11,753 bases of DNA from an uncultured Leptolyngbya sp. GTDB lineage: Bacteria; Cyanobacteriota; Cyanobacteriia; Phormidesmidales; Phormidesmidaceae. The notes under the pieces were generated by a model. That model did no database searches and had not been told where the DNA came from. It worked only from the letters and a program-made list of their open reading frames with translations. Each line of letters starts with the position of its first letter. Positions within the stretch are counted from its first letter, which is position 1. Location: NCBI GenBank assembly GCA_937899365.1, contig CALBPH010000575.1, positions 1-11,753 of the forward strand. Direction: 5' to 3'. Below are positions 1 to 6,154 of this stretch, piece by piece. The translations under genes were made by a program, and so were the position numbers.

Positions 1-359
1 GCGGGCACCATAATGTTTGCATCAAAGGTGCCTAACTCATCTGCTATCACGTGTGTTTCTAGGGGTTAGTGTCCTCTCAGGGTAGAATCTGAACGACTCA
101 CCACTAAAAATTCTTGCGTATTTGTCTCGGTAAGCGCCTGTTTAAGGTTGTGGCATACATCGCGGGTGGTGCGCTCAGCGTCCGCTGATGTGAGGGCACG
201 GGTATTAGCTAGGATAAAAAAGATGGGAGACTGATCCAACAATCCCTGTTTAAGGGTGGCGACATCCCACTTTAATAAGAGTAAACAGCTGTGGACTGTT
301 TGAGAACCGGTGGGGTCATCGTCAATAACAATTATTTTGGACCGAGTAGCATCAGACAT
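1..359 (-). pseudogene. Four-carbon acid sugar kinase (DUF1537/OtnK-like), N-terminal part, interrupted by a stop
   Basis: The first 97 codons, from the ATG at 359, match the start of the DUF1537 / four-carbon acid sugar kinase family, which phosphorylates C4 sugar acids such as threonate or erythronate. Visible family landmarks are DDDPTGSQTVH near residues 13-23, FILANTRALT near 48-57 and SRSDSTLRGH at 88-97. A TAA codon (66-68) follows directly. Past it, the same frame continues without another stop to the window edge as PLETHVIADELGTF and then DANIMVPA, which is the normal family continuation: the motif is usually RGH, an aromatic residue, then PLE. One base change from TAT or TAC would give this TAA. 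The simplest reading is a nonsense mutation or a sequencing error in an otherwise intact frame. The rest of the gene lies outside the window, so the extent of decay is unknown. Family call confident; pseudogene status likely. Confidence 0.8.
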
Positions 360-471
360 AGGTAACTAGGATGGTAGAAGCAGTGTAGGGATAAGTCTTA
401 AGTCCGAGTGGTGAGTTTAGGTAATGAGAGTCTGGTGTGGTGAAAATTTTTGTTGTTGCTGATTTATAGGT

Positions 472-618
472 ATGAAACAATCTGTAGAATCTGTCGGTTA
501 TCGATACTTTTTAGATGAAATCATAGTTTGGATGAGCAATGCTAGATTTTTTGATTTCTATCATTCAAAAATCAGACTCCAAGCCCTAACAACTATTGGG
601 TTGTTTGATTTGCCTTGA
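472..618 (+). CDS. Small ORF A, 48 residues, paralogous to the small ORF upstream of pdxA
   Basis: I do not recognise a family. The frame begins MKQSVESVGYRYFLDE, contains MSNAR at 21-25 and ends GLFDLP. Its first 25 codons align without gaps to the frame at 2682: 11 of 25 residues are identical (M, SV, YR, D, I, SNAR), with about 65 percent base identity, and four of the eleven identical residues use different synonymous codons. That pattern suggests shared descent of a translated sequence, but a decayed non-coding repeat would also fit. There is no usable ribosome binding site: an AGG lies only one base before the ATG. The last 26 bases overlap the 3' end of the convergent DsbA-family gene. 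Treat as a candidate only. Confidence 0.3.
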   Translation: MKQSVESVGYRYFLDEIIVWMSNARFFDFYHSKIRLQALTTIGLFDLP

Positions 619-1342
619 GGTTATCTAACAGTTCGCTAAAGCCGTCGGTGGGAAAACCGGGGGGGATAAGCAAGCCCCCGATCAAAAACCGAGGGGTGCC
701 GTTGAGTTTAAGCTGCGCGGCTAGGGCGAGGTCACTGTCAACGGCAGATTGGGCTGCGTCACTGTTGCGATCGCGATTAAACTGCTCCACATCCAAACCA
801 ATTTGCTCGGCTAGTTCCACATATAAGGCATCGCCCAAACGGTCTTGATTCGCAAAAAGGCCGTTGTGATAAATCCAAAATTGCTCCTGCTGACCAGCCG
901 CCCAAGATGCCTTAGACGCAGGCTCTGCCTCGGGATGAATACTCTTAAGGGGAAAATGCTTATAGACATACAGCACCTCATTGCCCCGTTCATCAACAAA
1001 GTCCTTCATATGAACGGCTGCCACCGCACAAAACGGACATTCAAAGTCAGAAAACTTGACCACCACCACCTCAGCATTAGGGTCCCCTTTAGTGGGTGAC
1101 TCACCAATAAAAGTGGCTCGATCCAAGGACGATAGGACCTGATAGACGTCTTCCTGACGAGCTTTACACTCAGCCTCGGCTGCGGCCACATCCGCCTCAC
1201 AAGGTGGAGCCGGCTGGGCTGGGGTAGCCGCTTCAGAGGCTGGGGGCTCTACAGCTGTTTGATCGGTCGCAGACGCACAGCCGACCAGTATCAGCAAAAC
1301 AGCTACAGCAAGGGTACGCATCAAACCATTTTTGAGTGCCAT
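593..1342 (-). CDS. DsbA/thioredoxin-4 family thiol oxidoreductase, predicted lipoprotein
   Basis: The product has 249 residues. Residues 1-22 form a lipoprotein signal peptide: basic start, hydrophobic LAVAVLLILVGC, lipobox Cys22. A low-complexity Pro/Ala linker (about 28-48) leads to a DsbA-like fold. The active site is CPFC at 102-105 inside FSDFECPFC, the conserved HPEA segment is at 136-139, and the cis-proline loop is GTPRF at 215-219. The protein is therefore expected to be anchored to a membrane facing the periplasm or lumen and to form, break or reshuffle disulfides. Cys48 and Cys59 lie before the domain and may form a structural or redox-linked pair. The ATG at 1342 is the longest start; the ATG at 1321 (residue 8) also leaves a workable signal peptide, and neither has a clear ribosome binding site. 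The gene stands alone, with no DsbB or VKOR partner in view. Confidence 0.85.
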   Translation of the reverse strand: MALKNGLMRTLAVAVLLILVGCASATDQTAVEPPASEAATPAQPAPPCEADVAAAEAECKARQEDVYQVLSSLDRATFIGESPTKGDPNAEVVVVKFSDFECPFCAVAAVHMKDFVDERGNEVLYVYKHFPLKSIHPEAEPASKASWAAGQQEQFWIYHNGLFANQDRLGDALYVELAEQIGLDVEQFNRDRNSDAAQSAVDSDLALAAQLKLNGTPRFLIGGLLIPPGFPTDGFSELLDNLKANQTTQ

Positions 1343-1672
1343 GGAAGGGGGGCTGACAATAGCAACCTACTAACGCTAGCACTTTGCAGCAGTCACCGCC
1401 CCTTTTGCATCAAGGCATTGAGAGCTATGGCGATTACAGTAGCCGTTAGGCGGACGTAGATACACAAGAAATGAGTCAGTCCCCTGTAGATTAATACTTT
1501 TGAACTGGACGTAATTGGGACGAGATCTCAGCTGGCTTGATTGGGCTTTTATTGCGGCTAGACTGAATCGTGAATGGGATCGCATTAAGATTGGAATATA
1601 AACGATAGTAAAAAATCAGCAGAGTTATCCTGATGAAGGATATGGTCAGCATCCTGGTTTAGGTGGATTGAT
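1343..1672. other. Intergenic region between divergent DsbA-family gene and toxin-antitoxin module
   Basis: This 330-base gap must hold the promoters of two divergent units. I see no convincing -35/-10 pair in either direction. A 69-codon minus-strand frame (1376-1585) has no recognisable motif, and I do not call it. The 12-mer CTAGCACTTTGC at 1376 recurs at 2620, which may be chance. A good Shine-Dalgarno sequence, AGGTGG at 1661-1666, belongs to the antitoxin gene. Confidence 0.5.
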
Positions 1673-1921
1673 ATGAGTATCGTGATTTCAGATGAAATTA
1701 TCAAAGCGTCTGAGCTAAGTCAGGCAGAATTTTTGCAAGAAATTGCCCTACATCTATTTCAATCAGGGAGGTTAACCCTGGGCTATGCGGCCCAAATGGC
1801 TGAGATGGAAAAATCTGCTTTTCAGGAGTTGCTCAAATCTCGTCAAGTGCCACTTTATGTATATGACGTAGAAGATTTTGAGGTAGATCTGAAAAACTTA
1901 CGGGAGCTAAACCGCCTGTGA
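1673..1921 (+). CDS. UPF0175 family protein, putative antitoxin
   Basis: The 82-residue product matches the UPF0175 family, small proteins common in cyanobacteria and archaea that usually lie directly before a DUF3368 PIN gene and are regarded as antitoxins. Its central part, FQSGRLTLGYAAQMAEM followed by FQELL (about 30-55), reads as a helix-turn-helix-like segment, as expected for an antitoxin that represses its own promoter. The acidic C-terminus (YDVEDFEVDL) could bind and mask the toxin. The ATG is preceded by AGGTGG with a six-base spacer, a good ribosome site. Its TGA stop overlaps the GTG start of the next gene by four bases (GTGA), so the two are translationally coupled. Family assignment is good; antitoxin activity is inferred from family and context. 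Confidence 0.8.
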   Translation: MSIVISDEIIKASELSQAEFLQEIALHLFQSGRLTLGYAAQMAEMEKSAFQELLKSRQVPLYVYDVEDFEVDLKNLRELNRL

Positions 1922-2409
1922 TCATTGTCAGTGATACGTCAGTCATTACAAACTTAATCAATGTAGACTCTCTTTTTCTATTGAAAAAGCTTTATCAAAA
2001 TGTGATCATTCCTCAGGCTGTTTATCAAGAATTATCAGTCTTGGGAGGTAATATATTAGATCAGTTAGAACAAGAGTGGATAGACGTTTATTCTGTTGAA
2101 AATCAGGCGGACATAGACAACTTTCAAAAAAGTGCCCGTTTAGATCGAGGTGAATCGGAAGCTATTCTCTTAGCACAGCAACTCAACGCCGATTTGTTGC
2201 TGATTGATGAACGTCGGGGCCGTGCAGAAGCCCAGCGACGAGGAATTAGAATTACTGGGCTATTAGGTATTTTGGTGGACGCTAAGACCAATGAGCTGAT
2301 TGCAGCAGTAAAGCCAGTGATGGATAAACTGATGGCTGATGCCACCTTTCGCGTCTCTCCCGCTCTCTATGCTTTAATTCTCAAAATGGCTCAGGAGGAA
2401 GATATGTGA
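1918..2409 (+). CDS. DUF3368 PIN-domain protein, putative toxin ribonuclease
   Basis: The 163-residue product has the PIN-domain layout of the DUF3368 family: VSDTSVI with Asp6 at the start, a conserved Glu39 in VYQELS, the RGESEAI motif with Glu79 and Glu81, and LLIDERRGR with Asp97. These acidic residues form the metal-dependent nuclease site in PIN proteins, which typically cut tRNA, rRNA or mRNA. GITGLLGILVDAK-type sequence follows near 110-123, as is usual in DUF3368. It begins with GTG overlapping the antitoxin stop, so expression depends on translation of the antitoxin. All catalytic acids appear present, so it is probably active. The pair has lower GC than the zinc locus, consistent with a mobile accessory module. 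The target RNA cannot be predicted. Confidence 0.85.
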   Translation: MIIVSDTSVITNLINVDSLFLLKKLYQNVIIPQAVYQELSVLGGNILDQLEQEWIDVYSVENQADIDNFQKSARLDRGESEAILLAQQLNADLLLIDERRGRAEAQRRGIRITGLLGILVDAKTNELIAAVKPVMDKLMADATFRVSPALYALILKMAQEEDM

Positions 2410-2681
2410 TGCAGATTATTGTTTTGCTAATCAAACTAACGAAGGCAAGTAGGGCGAGCTTAAAATAAGCAACTACGTTTTCTTTTATCAATCAGGCTAA
2501 AAGCCTCTCAAAATAAAGACTTCAATTACATTTACATTTTGAAATACAAGTAAGCTTTTCTACTCTTGCTCTCTTATTGAAGTGGATGCGAGCTTATTAA
2601 GTTTGATGGAATAGAAACACTAGCACTTTGCTTTATTGTTGGGAAAATGGGAGAAGAAATCAGCCGTTGTTGATGCAGGAT
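2410..2681. other. AT-rich intergenic region after the toxin gene
   Basis: No gene recognised. Two short inverted repeats are visible: GCTTA/TAAGC with a 3-base loop at 2458-2470, followed by a T-rich stretch, and AGGCT/AGCCT with a 3-base loop at 2494-2506. Either could be a weak terminator or folding element for the toxin-antitoxin transcript, but the stems are only five base pairs. A 19-codon frame beginning in the toxin stop (TGATG, 2407-2411) is too short to support. Confidence 0.4.
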
Positions 2682-2801
2682 ATGAACCGATCTGTGAGAT
2701 ATGCGATGTACCGATGTTTACCAGATAAAGTCATACCGGGGATCAGCAACGCCAGAAATCATGAGTCATGTCTGACCAGGGAGCAAAAGCATAATGAGTA
2801 A
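2682..2801 (+). CDS. Small ORF B, 39 residues, overlapping the pdxA start
   Basis: No known family. The frame begins MNRSVRYAMYRCLPDKVIPG, followed by ISNAR, and resembles small ORF A at 472 over its first 25 codons, including the YR, D and SNAR positions. Its stop lies inside the beginning of pdxA, giving an 8-base overlap in another frame, so if translated it would be a coupled leader peptide for pdxA. The AGGGAG ribosome site of pdxA (2778-2783) falls inside it. An AGGA sits only one base before its own ATG, too close for normal initiation. It could equally be the remains of a dispersed repeat that ends at the gene. Confidence 0.3.
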   Translation: MNRSVRYAMYRCLPDKVIPGISNARNHESCLTREQKHNE

Positions 2802-3810
2802 GCCAGTGAGGCTCTTGGTAACGTTGGGGGATATGGCAGGCATTGGGCCGGAGGTGGTGCTCAAGGCGTTGCCCCAAGTATCGGATAGGCCAGCGGAAAT
2901 CACGTTAGTGGGCAATCGACGACAGCTAGTTGCCCTCAGCCAACAAATGCAGTTACCCCTGGGGGATTATCCGATTATTGATGTGCCTCTGGGGACAGAC
3001 CAGACCATTCGATTGGGTCAGGGGGATGCCGCCAGTGGTGATTTGAGTTTTCGTAGCTTGCAAACAGCCATTGGTTGCTGCTTGAACCATGGTTACAACG
3101 GTGTGGTGACAGCTCCCATTGCTAAGTCTTGCTGGCTAGCGGCCGGTCACCATTATCCGGGTCAGACTGAACTGCTGGCAGAGATGGCCGGAGTCAAGCG
3201 CTTTGGCATGTTGTTTGTGGCGCGCGCTCCTAGGACCCAATGGACCCTGCGGACACTGTTGGCAACAACCCATATTCCTCTGCGGCAAGTGCCGGATGCG
3301 TTGACACCAGAAGTCATGACGTTAAAGCTGGAGCTGCTGTTGGAATGTTTGGCGCGGGACTTTGGGGTAGTGGAGCCTTGGGTTGCGATCGCAGGTCTCA
3401 ATCCCCACAGTGGCGAGCAAGGCCAGCTAGGCCGAGAAGAAATCGACTGGCTCATTCCCTGGCTAAACAGCCAACGACAACGATTTCCCCACGTCACCCT
3501 GGATGGTCCAGTCCCCCCTGATACCCTGTGGGTCACGCCAGCGCAAGCCTGGCAACAACCAGACAAAAAGGCCCACCATGCATATTTAGCGCTCTACCAC
3601 GACCAGGGACTAATACCAGTCAAAATGCTCGCCTTTGACCAAGCGGTTAACACCACCATTGGTCTGCCCTTTATTCGCACGTCCCCCGACCATGGCACGG
3701 CCTTTGACATCGCCGGCCAAGGGATAGCCCGCCCCGACAGTATGAGCGCCGCCCTTAATCTGGCCATTGACCTAGCACTGCAGCGACAGACTGCTTGCCT
3801 GAACGTCTAA
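2794..3810 (+). CDS. pdxA: 4-hydroxythreonine-4-phosphate dehydrogenase
   Basis: PdxA oxidises 4-phosphohydroxy-L-threonine with NAD(P)+; the product decarboxylates to the amino ketone that PdxJ condenses with deoxyxylulose phosphate to make pyridoxine phosphate. The 338 residues cover the whole family. Visible landmarks are GDMAGIGPEV (12-21), VTAPIAK (105-111), NPHSGEQG (203-210), LYHDQGLIPVKM (267-278) and RTSPDHGTAFDIAG (295-308). His160, His205 and His269 are the expected divalent-metal ligands. YPGQTE at 121-126 has Gln where the E. coli enzyme has His before Thr-Glu; I believe this is common in cyanobacterial PdxA but cannot check it here. AGGGAG lies ten bases upstream of the ATG. The stop codon lies within a tandem 8-base duplication (AACGTCTA at 3802 and 3810). 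PdxA2-type enzymes of D-threonate breakdown accompany DUF1537 kinases, and a broken one lies 2.4 kb away, but the role in B6 synthesis is favoured. Confidence 0.93.
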   Translation: MSKPVRLLVTLGDMAGIGPEVVLKALPQVSDRPAEITLVGNRRQLVALSQQMQLPLGDYPIIDVPLGTDQTIRLGQGDAASGDLSFRSLQTAIGCCLNHGYNGVVTAPIAKSCWLAAGHHYPGQTELLAEMAGVKRFGMLFVARAPRTQWTLRTLLATTHIPLRQVPDALTPEVMTLKLELLLECLARDFGVVEPWVAIAGLNPHSGEQGQLGREEIDWLIPWLNSQRQRFPHVTLDGPVPPDTLWVTPAQAWQQPDKKAHHAYLALYHDQGLIPVKMLAFDQAVNTTIGLPFIRTSPDHGTAFDIAGQGIARPDSMSAALNLAIDLALQRQTACLNV

Positions 3811-3975
3811 ACGTCTACGCAGGGTAGCAAGATTTGTTAGCCTGAATCACCTTCAGCAACAGCCATGGCCAGATGTTATTAAATAGCAGACAATCTTAAG
3901 AAAACTAAGTAATGCTGAATGGGCATCGGTCTGTACAATAACGGTGACATACAAGTTTTGTTTCAAGGAACCTCA

Positions 3976-3999
3976 GGGAAGTTAGCGCTTCCCTTTTTT
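3976..3999 (+). terminator. Rho-independent terminator downstream of pdxA
   Basis: GGGAAG (3976-3981) pairs with CTTCCC (3988-3993) around a 6-base loop that can tighten by one more wobble pair. Six T residues follow immediately (3994-3999), then CTT. This is a textbook intrinsic terminator for plus-strand transcription. It may end the pdxA message or a short independent RNA. Confidence 0.8.
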
Positions 4000-4049
4000 C
4001 TTAATAAAACAATGGGATGTAAAAATCAGGTCCATTGAAATGGAGACAA

Positions 4050-4076
4050 CCTCGTCATTATCCAGATGAGACGAGG
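4050..4076. repeat. Inverted repeat, 7-bp stem
   Basis: CCTCGTC (4050-4056) and GACGAGG (4070-4076) are exact reverse complements separated by 13 bases. An alternative register pairs CCTCG/CGAGG with an added TCAT/ATGA stem and a GA bulge. No T-run follows on either strand, so it is not an obvious terminator. It may be a structured part of a 3' untranslated region or small RNA. Confidence 0.4.
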
Positions 4077-4122
4077 AGTGTTAGGCATCACTACCTGAGT
4101 TGACTGGTCCCATATAAAACAG

Positions 4123-4151
4123 AAAAGGAGATAAGCATGATGCTTACCTCC
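4123..4151 (-). terminator. Rho-independent terminator downstream of folE
   Basis: Read on the minus strand, GGAGG-TAAGCAT (4151 to 4140) pairs with ATGCTTA-TCTCC (4138 to 4127) around a central C. One G-U wobble completes a continuous stem, and the run TTTT (4126 to 4123) then CTGTTTT follows. The plus-strand version has an A/C mismatch at that position and no T-run, so the signal is directional. It lies 33 bases past the folE stop and probably ends the zinc operon. Confidence 0.8.
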
Positions 4152-4184
4152 CGGTGAGTGAGTAAACTTTTTTGAGAGAATCTC

Positions 4185-4823
4185 CTAATGGAGCGATGGA
4201 TTGTGGCGAATCAGATCCATAAACTCCTGACGCGTGCGGGCATCATCAGCAAACACCCCTTGCATCGCACTGGTGACAGTCCAAGAACCTGGCTTTTGCA
4301 CCCCGCGCATTACCATGCACATGTGCGATGCTTCGACAACAACGGCCACACCCTGGGGTTGTAAAAGACCTTGGAGAGCGTTAGCGATTTGTTGAGTTAG
4401 CCGTTCTTGAACCTGCAACCGTCGCCCATACATTTCACAGATACGAGCAATTTTTGATAATCCAATCACCTTGCCGTTGGGAATGTAGGCAACATGGGCA
4501 CGGCCTAAAATCGGCAAAATATGATGTTCGCAAGAACTGAACAAATCAATATCGCGTATCAGCACCATTTCATTGGCATCTTCATGGAAGACAGCCCCAT
4601 TGAGCAGTTCATCCAGGGACTGATGATAACCCGAGGTTAAAAATTTGAGGGCTTTGACTACACGTTTTGGGGTGTCGCGTAACCCTTCACGGTCGGGGTC
4701 TTCTCCTAACCCTAGAAGCAGTGTGCGCACCGCTTGCCGCATATCTTCGTCTGAGACAGGGGCTTTTGCTTCAGTACTAATTAATTGGTTACGAATGTCA
4801 TCGGGTGAAACGGATAAGGTCAT
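4185..4823 (-). CDS. folE: GTP cyclohydrolase I, type IA
   Basis: FolE converts GTP to 7,8-dihydroneopterin triphosphate, the first step of folate and pterin synthesis. The 212-residue protein has normal length and the complete catalytic domain. SSCEHH at 96-101 supplies Cys98, His100 and His101, and SHMCMVMRG at 166-174 supplies Cys169. Cys98, His101 and Cys169 are the three zinc ligands, with the same 71-residue spacing as Cys110 and Cys181 of the E. coli enzyme. GLRDTPKRV at 47-55 is also typical. The enzyme is thus zinc-dependent type IA, not the metal-flexible IB type. It is last in the zinc cluster, 199 bases after the COG0523 gene, and followed by a terminator. In other bacteria, Zur-controlled folE copies accompany COG0523 GTPases, and FolE is a proposed client of the ZagA chaperone. 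It may be the only folE or a second copy. The start ATG has no clear ribosome site. Confidence 0.93.
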   Translation of the reverse strand: MTLSVSPDDIRNQLISTEAKAPVSDEDMRQAVRTLLLGLGEDPDREGLRDTPKRVVKALKFLTSGYHQSLDELLNGAVFHEDANEMVLIRDIDLFSSCEHHILPILGRAHVAYIPNGKVIGLSKIARICEMYGRRLQVQERLTQQIANALQGLLQPQGVAVVVEASHMCMVMRGVQKPGSWTVTSAMQGVFADDARTRQEFMDLIRHNPSLH

Positions 4824-4832
4824 GAATAACTA

Positions 4833-4980
4833 GTGGGTAAATTGTGGGTGAATTGCTCGAGCGATCGCAAACCGATCGCCCCCTTCAGACAACGACTGAA
4901 AGACTGGATGTGACAATTGCCGGATGGGGCCGCTGGGTGCGGTCGCTGGGTGAACTCGCTAAAGGCGGATGACAATTGTC
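4833..4980. repeat. Short tandem and direct repeats upstream of folE
   Basis: Three repeats crowd the 199-base gap before folE. GTGGGTAAATT (4833-4843) is followed directly by GTGGGTGAATT (4844-4854). CGCTGGGTG occurs at 4931-4939 and again at 4944-4952. TGACAATTG occurs at 4911-4919 and 4970-4978, the second inside the perfect palindrome GACAATTGTC (4971-4980). TGACAAT differs by one base from the TGATAAT half-site of the Zur box near hemB, but no full 7-1-7 box is formed. These may be regulator sites or simple slippage products. Confidence 0.45.
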
Positions 4981-5022
4981 CGTTAGGCAAGCAACGAGGC
5001 TAACCTAACGAATTTTGAAAAA

Positions 5023-6057
5023 TCAGGCCAGGCAATCCGTCAGCTGTTGCTGAATGTGATCGCCATTTAGATGTCGCCCGATAAAAACAAGCTGGTTTCG
5101 AGGTGGGGAACACCATTCTTCTCCATCGATAGAAAAACGCGGACCACTTAGCTGAAAAATGTTGCGTAGGTCGCTTTCCTCAAACCAGAGAATCCCTTTT
5201 GCCCGAAACACATTCTTTGAAAGATCGTTTTGCAAAAACTGCTCAAATTTTTTGACGTTGAAAGGGCGATCGCTCTCAAATGAAATTGAGACAAATCCGT
5301 CATTGTCGAGATGGGATGAGTGGTGGTGGTGATCGTGGTGATGATCATGGTCATGGTGTTCGTGACCGTGGTGATCATGCTCATGACCGTGGTGATCATG
5401 AGCGTGCTCCAAATCGGCATAGTCCTCGGGATTGTTATAGCCAACATCTAAAATCAGCTTCAGGGGTACCTGTCCCTGCTGACTACGCAAAATTCTTACC
5501 CCCGCTTTAACGCTGTTAAGATACTTTTCTAATGTCTGCACCTGATCTGATGATGCAAGATCAACTTTGTTTACAATTGTAACATCCGCGTAGCTGATTT
5601 GTTTTAATGCTGCTTCACTTTCAAAATGGTCAGGCGTAAAGGTCTCGGCATCTACCATGGCAATGATGGAATCCAGACGGGTGAGATCCCGCAGCTCTGT
5701 ACCTAGAAACGTAAGAATAATGGGCAATGGATCGGCCACACCTGTGGTTTCAATGACCATATAGTCGATGCGGTCATCTCGCTCCATGATCCGATAAACG
5801 GCATCCACCAGGTCATCGTTGATGGTGCAGCAAATGCAGCCATTGCTAAGCTCAACCATGGTTTCATCCATGGACACTAACAGCTGACTGTCAATGTTGA
5901 TATCACCAAATTCATTGACCAGGACAGCAACCTTGAGATCGTTGTTGTTGCTCAGAATATGGTTCAAGAGCGTTGTCTTACCACTGCCGAGAAATCCGGT
6001 GATGATGGTGACGGGCATTCCTCTTTTTGTAGTCAAAGGGGGTGATGAAGCTGTCAT
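5023..6057 (-). CDS. COG0523 (CobW/ZagA-like) GTPase, putative zinc metallochaperone
   Basis: The 344-residue protein is a G3E-family P-loop GTPase. Walker A is GFLGSGKTTLL (21-31). The COG0523 hallmark CICC (Cys74, Cys76, Cys77) sits in LSNGCICCTI. ETTGVADP lies near 103-110 and the guanine-specificity motif NKVD at 163-166. Residues 218-249 hold 20 histidines in 32 positions, mixed with Asp, Glu and Gly, a likely zinc store or donor site. The CobW C-terminal domain follows from about 254. Such GTPases load or deliver metal to client enzymes; those linked to Zur, such as Bacillus ZagA and eukaryotic ZNG1, handle zinc. Position after znuB and before folE supports zinc delivery, perhaps to FolE, over cobalamin synthesis. 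GGAG lies eight bases before the ATG. Family is certain; the client is inferred. Confidence 0.9.
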   Translation of the reverse strand: MTASSPPLTTKRGMPVTIITGFLGSGKTTLLNHILSNNNDLKVAVLVNEFGDINIDSQLLVSMDETMVELSNGCICCTINDDLVDAVYRIMERDDRIDYMVIETTGVADPLPIILTFLGTELRDLTRLDSIIAMVDAETFTPDHFESEAALKQISYADVTIVNKVDLASSDQVQTLEKYLNSVKAGVRILRSQQGQVPLKLILDVGYNNPEDYADLEHAHDHHGHEHDHHGHEHHDHDHHHDHHHHSSHLDNDGFVSISFESDRPFNVKKFEQFLQNDLSKNVFRAKGILWFEESDLRNIFQLSGPRFSIDGEEWCSPPRNQLVFIGRHLNGDHIQQQLTDCLA

Positions 6058-6154
6058 TAGATAAACTCCGGAAGCAACAAGATGAGTTAAGACTGCAGAG
6101 GATGCCTGAATTCAGATATGCAGAAAACAGCTGAGCAATAGTTAGAAGATAGAT

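Larger units (their letters stand above)
3811..4184. other. Convergent intergenic region between pdxA and folE, rich in hairpins
   Basis: No protein gene is seen. The region contains a plus-strand terminator (3976-3999), a minus-strand terminator (4151-4123), a perfect TCCATT/AATGGA inverted repeat at 4031-4044 and a CCTCGTC/GACGAGG stem at 4050-4076. The first terminator lies 165 bases after the pdxA stop, and a TACAAT box (3934-3939) stands just before it, so a short separate transcript of roughly 50 bases is possible. Confidence 0.5.

Noticed and set aside
1376..1585. 69-codon minus-strand frame upstream of the DsbA-family gene
   Set aside because: No ribosome site, no motif, and amino acid composition typical of random sequence.
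3162..3566. Long frames on both strands inside pdxA
   Set aside because: They are shadows of a strongly conserved gene and show no independent motif.
4981..5010. CGTTAGG/CCTAACG inverted repeat just after the COG0523 stop as a terminator
   Set aside because: Loop of 16 bases and no T-run in the minus direction; if folE shares the operon it must be read through.
5148..5510. Alternative frames on both strands across the His-rich part of the COG0523 gene
   Set aside because: Repeated GAT/CAC/CAT codons give Met/Thr/Ile-rich or Asp/Gly/Arg-rich shadows; the annotated frame has a full G3E GTPase.
6094..6123. Interrupted stem around CTGAATTCAG between znuB and the COG0523 gene
   Set aside because: The perfect core is a 10-base palindrome with no loop, the outer arms are mispaired in between, and no T-run follows. 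Not a convincing terminator or riboswitch.
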